Origin: Eutreptiella sp. 'Long Island Sound 2002'
Lineage: Eukaryota > Euglenozoa > Euglenophyceae > Eutreptiales > Eutreptiaceae
DNA: 64,000 nucleotides
Direction: 5' to 3'
Assembly (NCBI GenBank): GCA_964036045.1
Contig: OZ038383.1
Location: 9,688,430 to 9,752,429 of the forward strand
How positions within the stretch are numbered: position 1 is the first letter of the stretch; each line of letters opens with the position of its first letter. The notes under the pieces are model-generated. The model ran no database searches, had not been told where the DNA came from, and was given only the letters and a program-made list of their open reading frames with translations. This document shows positions 44,724 to 57,300 of this stretch, piece after piece. Both the position numbers and the translations under genes were made by a program.

Positions 44724-44758
44724 CTGCAAAAAGGATACATGCAGTAAAGTGTGCCAAC

Positions 44759-45097
44759 GACAAGAGGCGCCCTCCCAAACCCCACTCCAAGGTTGTGTCA
44801 CCTAACCCAAACAAAACCTAAACACGCTTCTATACACATATGGGCCCGTAATGGGCCATTGCTAAGGCCTCAAAGACGAGAGGCGCGCTCCCAAACCCCA
44901 CTCCAAGCTTGTGTCACCTAACCCAAACAACACCCAAACACGCTTCTATACACATATGGGCCCGTAATGGGCCATTGCTAACGCCTCACAGACGAGAGGC
45001 GCGCTCCCAAACCCCACTCCAAGCTTGTGTCACCTAACCCAAACAAAACCCAAACACGCTTCTATGCACATATGGGCCCGTAATGGGCCATTGCTAA
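44759..45097. repeat. 116-bp tandem repeat, three units
   Basis: Units start at 44759, 44875 and 44991 with a spacing of exactly 116 bp. Each contains CACATATGGGCCCGTAATGG. They lie in the intron between exons 3 and 4. A fourth unit continues after the inserted element (46007-46122). Confidence 0.9.
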
Positions 45098-46006
45098 TGA
45101 AGAAGTAGGGGGGAGGGCAACCTCCAAGGGAAGCTTGGCATGCACGACCCCAATCCCATGAAATCCAAGACTTCCTCTCCAATTCTGACTGATCTTCCAT
45201 CAGTCTGGGTTTCTCCAAAGAATTCTGTGATCCTTGCCTCAGCCATGACACAATCTGGCGTCCTGGGCAAAGAGATGATGGTATATGTAGACAATATAAA
45301 CATGTAGACAAGTAATATGTATATGTAACACTTCTATACTATAAAATAGCTTAGAAGAGAAGACGAAATGAAGGCGGCGGCGTCGCCGCCATCAGAAAAT
45401 CTGACGGCTACGAGTCGTCGCCATCAGGATCTCCACTGAGATCCTGCCCAAACTGGGCCAAACAGTGGTTTTTGGGCGAAAAACAGTGAAATATAGTGAT
45501 TTTTGAGCCAAAAACACTCATTTCGCGTGTCTCTCCCCAACGCGTCGCGTAGCCGACACGACGCGTTTCTGTCCCAATTCAAACTATATATGAAGAGGGC
45601 CACTGTTGGGCCACACCATGGGCGTCTGGCTGATTCTTGGGATCACCTCAAGATTTTTTAAAAAAATCGTGAACGTGACTGACTTCGCAAAAATTGACCT
45701 TCGCGGAACGCCGCGAAAAGGGTCACGTTATATTCCTATATTTCTAAAAACGATAAATCAATAATAAAATTGATTAAAATCTTCAGAAATCGTGAAATAA
45801 AACTTCGATCTTGGGCTGCGTCGCGCAGGCGACGAACGTCGTCGCCAGCCCAAAATGACGAAAAATGACGATTTCTGGGGTATTTTACAGAAGTCCCACA
45901 GAAATCGGGATGCCATAAGGCTGGGAATCAGCCGAGGAAAATTCCTGATGCGAAGAGCGCCACAGGCTGGGCAGCGGGTATGGGTGAGGCACCCCATACC
46001 GCTTCA
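45098..46006. mobile_element. 909-bp TIR element with CTAA target duplication
   Basis: The insertion interrupts a 116-bp repeat unit exactly. CTAA at 45094-45097 is repeated at 46007-46010. The ends are TGAAGAAGTAGGGGGG and the complement of TGAAGCGGTATGGGG, an imperfect terminal inverted repeat. There is no transposase ORF, so it is a non-autonomous DNA transposon of unknown superfamily. Confidence 0.75.
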
Positions 46007-46122
46007 CTAACGCCTCAAAGACGAGAGGCGCGCTCCCAAACCCCACTCCAAGCTTGTGTCACCTAACCCAAACAAAACCCAAACACGCTTCTATGCACAT
46101 ATGGGCCCGTAATGGGCCATTG
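46007..46122. repeat. Fourth 116-bp repeat unit
   Basis: It continues the array from before the 909-bp insertion and ends at ...GGGCCATTG, where the similarity stops. Confidence 0.85.
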
Positions 46123-46158
46123 TCACGGCACGGCAAAGAGGATGGGAAAGGCACATAC

Positions 46159-46248
46159 CTGACTCCTTACGTTTCGCTTCCTCCTCACGGTCCTTGGCTT
46201 CCTTGCGCTCCTTCATCCTCCGAATGAGCTCCTCCGCACCCTTTCTCC
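46159..46248 (-). CDS. Exon 3 of the unrecognised spliced gene
   Basis: A 90-bp exon encoding the charged, coiled-coil-like RKGAEELIRRMKERKEAKDR and continuation. The acceptor is TTTGTTCAG and the donor is CAG|GTATGT. It joins exon 4 in phase across an intron of about 1.4 kb that holds the repeats and the 909-bp element. The phase of its join to exon 2 is not resolved. Confidence 0.5.
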
Positions 46249-46374
46249 CTGAACAAACCAACCAACAAATGTACAATGTGCGGGAGAAAAAAGGGGCAAA
46301 CAAGAAAAAATGCACAATGAACACAAAAAGGACAAGCAGACAAGTGACGCCACCACGGGGATACCTCGCTCGCT

Positions 46375-46522
46375 TGGCGTCTTGGGTGCACCCTCGGCGC
46401 GTGGCTCCGGCGAACGGCGTGGGGTCGTTGCGCGTGATGTTGGTGACGTTGTCGTTCGCCAAGGCTGTCATACCAATTGACATGCCACGGTTGGGCCCCA
46501 TCAAAGGCGACCTCATCCTCTT
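46375..46522 (-). CDS. Exon 2 of the unrecognised spliced gene
   Basis: The acceptor TTTGTGTTGCAG and donor GAG|GTATCC bound a 148-bp exon. Following exon 1 in phase, it reads EEDEVAFDGAQPWHVNWYDS. Later codons become His/Arg-rich, and the simple join to exon 3 is out of phase. The donor may therefore be elsewhere, for example at GTATGAC after VNW. Confidence 0.4.
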
Positions 46523-46630
46523 CTGCAACACAAAGAATAGGTAGGATGGAGGTAGGATAGGGAAAGCACGCATTTTGCATGAAAATGACGTGAAACGCAC
46601 AACCAAATCAAAATGTTTGCAACCACATAC

Positions 46631-46895
46631 CATCCGGGTGGGACCACCAATATTCCGTGGGAGTCTCCGCATCCTTCTCATACGCCTCGTCCGGCAACTC
46701 GATTTCTTTGCCTCCCTTCCCAATTTTTCCCTTCCATGGCTTCTTAAATCCTTTGGGGGGCAGCACATGAGGGTCGTGGGGCGGCGATGGGAATACTTGG
46801 ATGGGTGCGCTGATTGGGTGGGGACCCGGAGCTTGGTCTGCGTCCTCGGGGTCCTTCCAGTCCCAAGCAGCAGTGGCAGTTGCTTTGGCAGACAT
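46631..46895 (-). CDS. Exon 1 of an unrecognised spliced gene
   Basis: ATG at 46893-46895 begins SAKATATAAWDWKDPEDADQ. The exon is Pro- and Lys-rich and ends SHPD before a strong donor G|GTATGT (46625-46630). No domain was recognised. The gene may be a host gene or a captured fragment next to the Helitron sequence. Confidence 0.5.
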
Positions 46896-47265
46896 AGTTT
46901 TGCGAAATTAAGAGCTACAGAGCGCCAGGAAATGCACATCCCGTAACCTGGCACGCGATGCATCTGTCCCCCCTGTCAGAAATGTACTGTGATAAAACAA
47001 AAAGGTTTTCAGTTCTGTCAAAATTTGATTTGGATGCGCGTGCGCAATGTGGGCAGATCCTTTAGTCCTACGCGTAGTCCTAAGTAGTGATAGGGCTGCG
47101 TCCTCACAGTTGGGTATCCAGCCTACGCGGTGATCCTATCAGGGTTCGCACTGGTGCCATCGGTAGGGATGGCAGAGGCTCCGCATTGATCCTGTTGTCG
47201 GCCCATCACTCACGGTATGAGAAGTTGAAGTTGGATGGCATGTACGTTGTGGACTGTGGAAGATG
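46896..47265. other. Intergenic stretch
   Basis: No gene was recognised. A CTACGCGTAG palindrome lies near 47070-47080. Confidence 0.5.
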
Positions 47266-48048
47266 TCAGTCCAATATTTCCGGCCAAACGATGTTTTCAA
47301 TGACTCCATAGTTGTTTGCGTCAACCTGCAAGTCCGTTGCTGTCCATACTTTGATAGCGCTTGAATTTCCGCAGCGTGATAGAGCAACATAAACTTGACC
47401 ATGTGAAAACGGTCGGGTTGCCAATAAGAGACCCACTTTGGAAAACGTCTGACCTTGGCTTTTGTTAATGGTCATACAGAAGGCTAGCTTTACAGGAAAT
47501 TGGCGACGAATGAATTTGATAGGGAGATCATCATCATCAGATACTGTGAGATTAATCCGGGGTATGCAAACGGAGTTTCCCTTCTGTGTTCCTGTTAGCA
47601 CCGTTGCTTGGATTGTGTAGCGAAGACACGAAGTAACACTCAATCGGGTGCCATTCGTAAGGCCAGCAGCACGATTCAAGTTGCGGATGAGTATTATTGG
47701 TTCTGCAACCTTAAGATTGAGGCGATGTTGCGGCATTCCTCATGGGAGTAACGTGTTTACGAACTCGTTTGGGTAAATGTTGGATTGGGCTTCAGAATCT
47801 TCGCCAAAATAATCAGCTGACTCATAAACATATAAATCAGAGGCCGTGGGATGCCGCCGACACTCCACTTCAGGGGCTGCAGTCGAAGGAGATGAAGCGA
47901 CTTGCAAGCATGAATACCTGCAAAGAGCAATGAGTGCACCGGCCAGGGGAGTATTGCACCCAGTGATGCAATGCCAGCAGGAAGTTCGCTCTAAGCCACT
48001 CAGGGTCAGAAAAAACGGCAGTGGTTTGCAGAATTTGATTTTACACAT
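47266..48048 (-). pseudogene. Helitron-type PIF1 helicase, C-terminal part, broken
   Basis: Two in-frame halves are separated by UGA at 47740-47742. The C-terminal half has the late motifs of PIF1-like helicases of Helitrons: NLNRAAGLTNGTRL, AFCMTINKSQGQTF and GQVYVALSRC. The upstream half has NIYPNEFVNTLLP, the conserved segment just before those motifs. Related proteins usually have Ser at the stop position (TCA to TGA is a single change). The text above about 47960 no longer resembles helicase, and the ATPase Walker A and B region and the Rep domain are missing. The remnant probably derives from a rolling-circle transposon. Confidence 0.8.
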
Positions 48049-48360
48049 GTGCCGTGCTGTGCAGCCCCGGCGCTGGCGCTTGCGATAACATTGACGAATA
48101 GCGCTAACAGGTGGTTCTGGGAGTAGTTACAGACGGTTAGCGCCCGCTCCGCCCACTGAACAGCCAGAATCGGCGAAGATGCAACCGTACTGCATGCCGA
48201 TGGATGCGCCTAAAAAATTCGCATATATTTGTGTAATTAGAAAAAAAAATGCCGCCTTGTAGCATCAATTATTTTTCTGCGAGGCGCACACGCGCGCCGC
48301 TGCCAGGCCCGCGCCTGGACACGACGACGACGACGACGACGAGTCTGAAAATAATAGAAA
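48049..48360. other. Transition between the helicase remnant and the tandem array
   Basis: Non-coding. It holds a GC-rich segment and a (GAC)n run at about 48318-48342 that resemble degenerate parts of the array unit. No gene was seen. Confidence 0.5.
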
Positions 48361-51300
48361 CTAGTGCGAATGCCCGCGCTTGAAGCGCGGGCCATATCAC
48401 CATATCACCATAGCACCATATCTCACACCGCACCGCATTCCGCATACGCAATACAACACACCTCATGTCCCGTACCTCATATCCCGTGCCACATGACTCA
48501 TGTCTCAAACATCATATCCCGTTGTACCGTACTTTATGAGTGAAATTTACCCCTCCTAAACTGTACTCTGACACCACATTTCACACCGCGATTCGCATAA
48601 TCCATATTTACAAACACATCACCCATACCTCACACTGTGTACAACATACCGCATATCCCGTACCTCGTATCCCGTACCTCATGACTCATGTCTCAAACCT
48701 CATATCCCGTACTCTATGAGTGCAATTTAACCCTCCCAAACTGTACTTTGACACCACATTTGACACCGCGATTCGCATAATCCATATTTCCAAACACATC
48801 ACCCATGCCTCACACTGTGTACAACATACCGCATATCCCGTACCTCATATCCAGTACTCTATGAGCGAGAGAACTGTCGCCACTGCTGCCTGTTGGCTAA
48901 ATCGCCAAAAGTCAACAGGCGGGATTATTCGTGCGGATACCCGGATAATCGATTGTACAGTACATACAGATTTTTAAAACACACGATTCCATGATTTCAG
49001 ATCGATTTCTCGTGCCAGAAATCGAAATCACAATTCTGCCAGATGCCATTTGACGGGCACGGGCGCGCGCCAGCAGCAGCGTGCACAATTGGGAGGACTT
49101 TTTGGGTATGACGAACGACGACGACAACAACGACAAACGATGACAACGAAGGAACCATACCACAATTAAATATATGGCCCGCGCTTGAAGCGCGGGCCAT
49201 ATCACCATATCACCATAGCACCATATCTCACACCGCACCGCATTTCACATACCCAATACAACACACCTCATGTCCCGTACCTCATATCCCGTGCCACCTG
49301 ACTCATGTCTCAAACATCAGATCCCGTACTCTATGAGTGAAACTTACCCCTCCTAAACTGTACTCTGATAGCACATTTGACACCGCGATTCGCATAATCC
49401 ATATTTCCAAACACATCACCCATACCTCACACTGTGTACAACATACCGCATATCCCGTACCTCGTATCCCGTACCTCATGACTGATGTCTCAAACCTCAT
49501 ATCCCGTACTCTATAAGCGAGAGAACTGTCGCCACTGCTGCCTGTTGGCTAAAATCGCCAAAAGTGAACAGGCAGGATTATTCATGCAGATACCCGGATA
49601 ATCGATTGTACAGTACATACAGATTTTTAAAACACGTGATTCCATGATTTCAGATCGATTTGTCGTGCCAGAAATCGAAATCGCAAATCCGCCAGATGCC
49701 ATTTGACGGGCACGCGCGCGCGCCTGCAGCAGCGTGCACAATTGGGAGGATTTTTTGGACGAACGACGACAACGACGACCACGACAACGACGAACCATAC
49801 CACAATTAAATATATTAACTAGTGAGAATGCCCGCGCTTGAAGCGCGGGCCATATCACCATATCACCATAGCACCATATCTCACACCGCACCGCATTTCG
49901 CATACCCAATACAACACACCTCATGTCCCGTACCCCATATCCCGTGCCACATGACTCATGTCTCAAACATCATATCCTGTACCCTATGAGTGAAATTTAC
50001 CCCTCCTAAACTGTACTCTGACACCACATTTCACACCGCGATTCGCATAATCCATATTTCCAAACACATCACCCATACCTCACACTGTGTACAACATACC
50101 GCATATCCCGCACCTCGTATCCCGTAGCTCACTCAAACATCATATCCCGTACTCTATGAGTCAAATTTACCCCTCCTAAAATGTACTCTGACACCACATT
50201 TGACACCACGATTGGCATAGTGCGAGTGCAAATGCCCGCGCTCCAAGCCCGGGCCATATCACCATATCACCATATCACCATAGCACCATATCTCACACCG
50301 CACCGCATTTCGCATACCCAACACAAGACCCCTCATGTTCCGTACCTCATATCCCGTGCCACATTACTCATGTCTCAAACATCACATCCCGTACTCTATG
50401 AGTGAAATTTACCCCTCCTAAACTGTACTCTGACACCACATTTGACACCGTGATTCGCATAATCCATATTTCCAAACACATCACCCATACCTCACACTGT
50501 GTACAACATACCGCATATCCCGTACGTCGTATCCCGTACCCCATGACTCATGTCTCAAACCTCATATCCCGTACTCTATGACTGAAATTTACCCCTCCTA
50601 AACTGTACTTTGACACCACATTTGACACCACGATTTGCATAGTGCAAGTGCAAATGCCCGCGCTCGAAGCGCGGGCCATATCACCATATCACCATAGCAC
50701 CATATCTCACACCGCACCGCATTTCGCATACCCAACACCAGACGCCTCGTGTCCCGTACCTCATATCCCGTGCCACATGACTCATGTCTCAAACATCACA
50801 TCCCGTACTCTATGAGTGCAATTTACCCCTCCTAAACTGTACTCTGACACCACATTTGACACCGCGATTCGCATAATCCATATTTCCAAACACATCACCC
50901 ATGCCTCACACTGTGTACAACATACCGCATATCCCGTACCTCGTATCCCGTACCTCATGACTCATGTCTCAAACCTCATATCCCGTACTCTATAAGCGAG
51001 AGCGCCACTGCTGCCTGTTGGCTAAAATCGCCAAAAGTCAACAGGCGGGATTATTCGTGCAAATACCCGGATAATCGATTGTGCAGTACATACAGGTTTT
51101 CAAAACACGTGATTCCATGATTTCAGATCGATTTGTCGTGCCAGAAATCGAAATCGCAAATCCGCCAGATGCCATTTGACGGGCACGCGCGCGCGCCAGC
51201 AGCAGCGTGCACAATTGGGCGGATTTTTTGGGTATGACGAACGACGACGACAAACGACGACGACAAACGACGACGAACGAACCATAGCACAATTAAATAT

Positions 51301-54300
51301 AATAACTAGTGCGAATGCCCGCGCTTGAAGCGCGGGCCATATCACCATATCACCATAGCACCATATCTCACACCGCACCGCATTTTGCATACCCAATACA
51401 ACACACCTCATGTCCCGTACCTCATATATCCCGTGCCACCTGACTCATGTCTCAAACATCATATCCCGTACTCTATGAGTGAAACCTAGCCCTCCTAAAC
51501 TGTACTCTGACACCACATTTGACACTGCAATTCGCATAATCCATATTTCCAAACACATCACCCATACCTCACACTGTGTACAACACCCGCATATCCCGTA
51601 CCTCGTATCCCGTACCTCATGACTCATGTCTCAAACCTCAAATCCCGTACTGTATAAGCGAGAGAACTGTCGCCACTGCTGCCTGTTGGCTAAAATCGCC
51701 AAAAGTCAACAGGCGGGATTATTCGTGCAGATACCCGGATAATCGATTGTACAGTACATTCAGATTACATGAATCCATGATTTCAGATCGATTTGTCGTG
51801 CCGGAAATCGAAATCGCAAATCCGCCAGATGCCATTTGACGGGCACGCGCGCGCGCCAGCAGCAGCGTGCACAATTGGGAGGATTTTTTGGGTATGACGA
51901 ACGACGACGACGACAAACGACAACGAACCATACCACAATTAAATATATTAACTAGTGTGAATGCCCGCGCTTGAAGCGCGGGCCATATCACCGTATCACC
52001 ATAGCACCATATCTCACACCGCACCGCATTTCACATACCCAATACAACATACCTCATGTCCCGTACCCCATATCCCGTGCCACCTGACTCATGTCTCAAA
52101 CATCATATCCCGTACTCTATGAGTGAAATTTACCCCTCCTGAACTGTATTCTGACACCACATTTGACACCACAATTCGCATAATCCATATTTCCAAACAC
52201 ATCTCCCATACCTCACACTGTGTACAACATACCGCATATCCCGTACCTCGTATCCCGTACCTCATGACTCATGTCTCAAACCTCATATCCCGGACTCTAT
52301 CAAACATCATATCCCGTACTCTATGAGTGAAATATACCCCTCCTAAGCTGTACTCTGACACCACATTTGACACCGCGATTCGCATAATCCATATTTCCAA
52401 ACACATCACCCATGCCTCACACTGTGTACAACATACCGCATATCCCGTACCTCGTATCCCGTACCTCATGACTCATGTCTCAAACCTCATATCCCGTACT
52501 CTATAAGCGAGAGGGCCACTGCTGCCTGTTGGCTAAAATCGCCAAAAGTCAACAGGCGGGATTATTCGTGCAGATACCCGGATAATCGATTGTGCAGTAC
52601 ATACAGGTTTTCAAAACACATGATTCCATGATTTCAGATCGATTTCTCGTGCCAGAAATCGAAATCGCAAATCTGCCAGATGTCATTTGACGGGCACGCG
52701 CGCGCGCCAGCAGCAGCGTGCACAATTGGGCGGATTTTTTGGGTATGACGAACGACGACGACGACGACGACGACGAACCATGGCACAATTAAATATATTA
52801 ACTAGTGCGAATGCCCGCGCTTGAAGCGCGGGCCATATCACCATATCACCATAGCACCATATCTCACACCGCACCGCATTTCGCATACCCAATACAACAC
52901 ACCTCATGTCCTGTACCTCATATCCCGTGCCACCTGACTCATGTCTCAAACATCATATCCCGTACTCTATGGGTGAAACCTACCCCTCCTAAACTGTACT
53001 CTGACACCACATTTGACACCGCAATTCGCATAATCCATATTTCCAAACACATCACCCATACCTCACACTGTGTACAACATACCGCATATCCCGTACCTCG
53101 TATCCCGTACCTCATGACTGATGTCTCAAACCTCATATCCCGTACTGTATAAGCGAGAGAACTGTCGCCACTGCTGCCTGTTGGCTAAAATCGCCAAAAG
53201 TCAACAGGCGGGATTATTCGTGCAGATACCCGGATAATCGATTGTACAGTACATTCAGATTACATGTATCCATGATTTCAGATCGATTTGTCGTGCCAGA
53301 AATCGAAATCGCAAATCCGCCAGATGCTATTTGACGGGCACGCGCGCGCGCCAGCAGCAGCGTGCACAATTGGGAGGATTTTTTGGGTATGACGAGCGAC
53401 GACGACGACGACGACGACGACGAACCATAGCACAATTAAATATATTAACTAGTGCGAATGCCCGCTCTTGAAGCGCGGGCCATATCACCATATCACCATA
53501 GCACCATATCTCACACCGCACCGCATTTCGCAAACCCAATACAACGCACCTCATGTCCTGTACCTCATATCCCGTGCCACATGACTCATGTCTCAAACAT
53601 CATATCCCGTACTCTATGAGTGAAACTTACCCCTCCTAAACTGTACTCTGACACCACATTTCACACCGCGATTCGCATATTCCATATTTCCAAACACATC
53701 ACCCATGCCTCACACTGTGTACAACATACCGCATATCCCGTACCTCGTATCCCGTACCTCATGACTCACGTCTCAAACCTCATATCCCGTACTCTATGAG
53801 TGAAATATGCCCCTGCTAAACTGTACTCTGACACCACATTTGACACCGCGATTCCCATAATCCATATTTCGAAACACATCACCCATACCTCACACTGTGT
53901 ACAACATACCGCATATCCCGTACCGGGTATCCCGTACCTCATGACTCATGTCTCAAACCTCATATACCGTACTCTATAAGCGAGAGAACTGTACTCTATG
54001 AGTGACATTTACCCCTCCTAATGACTCATGTCTCAAACATCATATCCCGTACTCCAAGAGTGAAATTTACCCCTCCCAAACTGTACTCTGACACCACATT
54101 TGACACCGCGATTCCCATAATCCATATTCCCAAAACACATCACCCATACCTCACACTGTGTACAACATACCGCATATCCCCTACCTCGTATCCCGTACCT
54201 CATGACTCATGTCTCAAACCTCATATCCCGTACTCTATAAGCGAGAGAACTGTCGCCACTGCTGCCGGTTGGCTAAAATCGCCAAAAGTGAAAAGGCGGG

Positions 54301-57300
54301 ATTATTCGTGCAGATACCCGGATAATCGATTGTACAGTACATACAGATTTTTAAAACACGTGATTCCATGATTTCAGATCGATTTGTCGTGCCCGAAATC
54401 GAAATCGCAAATCCGCCAGATGCCATTTGACGGGCACGCGCCCGCGCCAGCAGCAGCGTGCACAATTGGGCGGATTTTTTGGGTATGACGAACGAAGACG
54501 ACAAACGACGACGACAAACGACGACGAACGAACCATAGCACAATTAAATATAATAACTAGTGCGAATGCCCGCGCTTGAAGCGCGGGCCATATCACCATA
54601 TCACCATAGCACCATATCTCACACCGCACCGCATTTCACATACCCAATGCAACACACCTCATGTCCCGTACCTCATATCCCGTGCCACCTGACTCATGTC
54701 TCAAACATCATATCCCGTACTCTATGAGTGAAATTTACCCCTCCTAAACTGTACTCTGACACCACATTTGACACCGCAATTCGCATAATCCATATTTCCA
54801 AACACATCACCCATACCTCACACTGTGTACAACATACCGCATATCCTGTACCTCGTATCCCGTACCTCATGACTCATGTCTCAAACATCATATCCCGTAC
54901 TCTATGAGTGAAATATACCCCTCCTAAACTGTACTCTGACACCACATTTGACACCGCGATTCCCATAATCCATATTTCCAAACACATCACCCATACCTCA
55001 CACTGTGTACAACATACCGCATATCCCGTACCGGGCATCCCGTACCTCATGACTCATATCTCAAACCTCATATCCCGTACTCTATAAGCGAGAGAACTGT
55101 ACTCTATGAGTGAAATTTACCCCTCCTAATGACTCATGTCTCAAACATCATATCGCGTACTCTATGAGTGAAATATACCCCTCCTGAACTGTACTCTGAC
55201 ACCACATTTGACACCGCGATTCCCATAATCTATATTTCTAAACACATCACCCATACCTCACACTGTGTACAACATACCGCATATCCCCTACCGGGTATCC
55301 CGTACCTCATGACTCATGTCTCAAACCTCATATCCCGTACTCTATAAGCGAGGGAACTATCGCCACTGCTGCCTGTTGGCTAAAATCGCCAAAAGTCAAC
55401 AGGCGGGATTATTCGTGCAGATACCCGGATAATCGATTGTACAGTACATACAGATTTTAGAAACAAATGATCCAATGATTTCAGATCGATACCTCGTGCC
55501 AGAAATCGAAATCGCAAATCCACCAGATGCCATTTGACGGGCACGCGCGCGCGCCAGCAGCAGCGTGCACAATTGGGAGGACTTTTTGGGTATGACGAAC
55601 GACGACGACGACGACGACGAACGAACGAACCATACCACAATTAAATATATTAAGAGAGAGAGAGAGAAGTCCTGCATAGCCATTCCCGTGGCGCCTTCGG
55701 TCTCAACGGGTCTTCATCTCCTCTTCATCCATGTCCTTTTCTTCCTCCTCCAACTGCTTCTTTTCCTCTTCCTTGGCCTTTTGCTCCTCTTCAACCTTTT
55801 TGGCATTCAAGAAGCTCAACATTTCGATTACAATCACTGTTACAAAGGAGGTAGAAAAAATGGTTTTCAACATGTGTTACATGTTTGTTTTTCCTTAATT
55901 GTTCATTCTAACCAAATCAAAATCTAAATCAAAAAATATTCACCGAGTGACGTGTTGCCCGCCATAGCATGCATCATCAGTCATTGTCATCATTGGACTG
56001 CATCACTACCCATCAAGTGCATTTGAACGCTAGACCGGGCGGTTTGCGGACCGGCCAGATCCGTTACCGCCTGCAGCAATACCCTAAATGCTGCGCACAG
56101 TATCAGCATTCAAAAAACAAAAGTACATTTGCAATTCTAAAATTCCCAGACATCGCATTTGCAATTCCAAAACGCAAATCCAAATTGCATTTGCAAATCC
56201 AAAATTTCCACAGGCTGCACGCGCGCGCGCCAGCAGGAGCGGGCACAATTGGGCGGATTTTTTGGGTATGACGAACGACGACGACAAACGACGACGACAA
56301 ACGACGACGAACGAACCATAGCACAAATAAATATAATAACTAGTGCGAATGCCCGCGCTTGAAGCGCGGGCCATATCACCATATCACCATAGCAGCATAT
56401 CTCACACTGCACCGCATTTCACATACCCAATACAACACACCTCATGTCCCGTACCTCATATCCCGTGCCACATGACTCATGTCTCAAACATCATATCCCG
56501 TACTCTATGAGTGAAATATACCCCTCCTAAGCTGTACTCTGACAGCACATTTGACACCGCGATTCGCATATTCCATATTTCCAAACACATCACCCATGCC
56601 TCACACTGTGTACAACATACCGCATATCCCGTACCTCGTATCCCGTACCTCATGACTCATGTCTCAAACCTCATATCCCGTACTCTATAAGCGAGAGCGC
56701 CACTGCTGCCTGTTGGCTAAAATCGCCAAAAGTCAACAGGCGAGATTATTCGTGCAGATACCCGGATAATCGATTGCGCAGTACATACAGGTTTTCAAAA
56801 CACATGATTCCATGATTTCAGATCGATTTCTCGTGTCAGAAATCGAAATCGCAAATCCGCCAGATGCCATTTGACGGGCACGCGCGCGCGCCCGCAGCAG
56901 CGTGCACAATTGGGAGAATTTTTTGGGTATGACGAACGACGACGACGACGACCACGAACGAACCATAGCACAATTAAATATATTAACTAGTGCGAATGCC
57001 CGCGCTTGAAGCGCGGGCCATATCACCATATCATCATAGCACCATATCTCACACCGCACCGCATTTCACATACCCAATACAACACACCACATGTCCCGTA
57101 CCTCATATCCCGTGCCACCTGACTCATGTCTCAAACATCATATCCCGTACTCTATGAGTGAAATTTACCGCTCCTAAACTGTACTCTGACACCACATTTG
57201 ACACCGCGATTCGCATAATCCATATTTCCAAACACATCACCCATACCTCACACTGTGTACAACATACCGCATATCCCGTACCTCGTATCCCGTACCTCAT

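Noticed and set aside
47040-47090. Helitron 3' end for the helicase remnant (palindrome CTACGCGTAG near CTAA)
   Set aside because: The stem is only five base pairs without a loop, and the spacing is not convincing.
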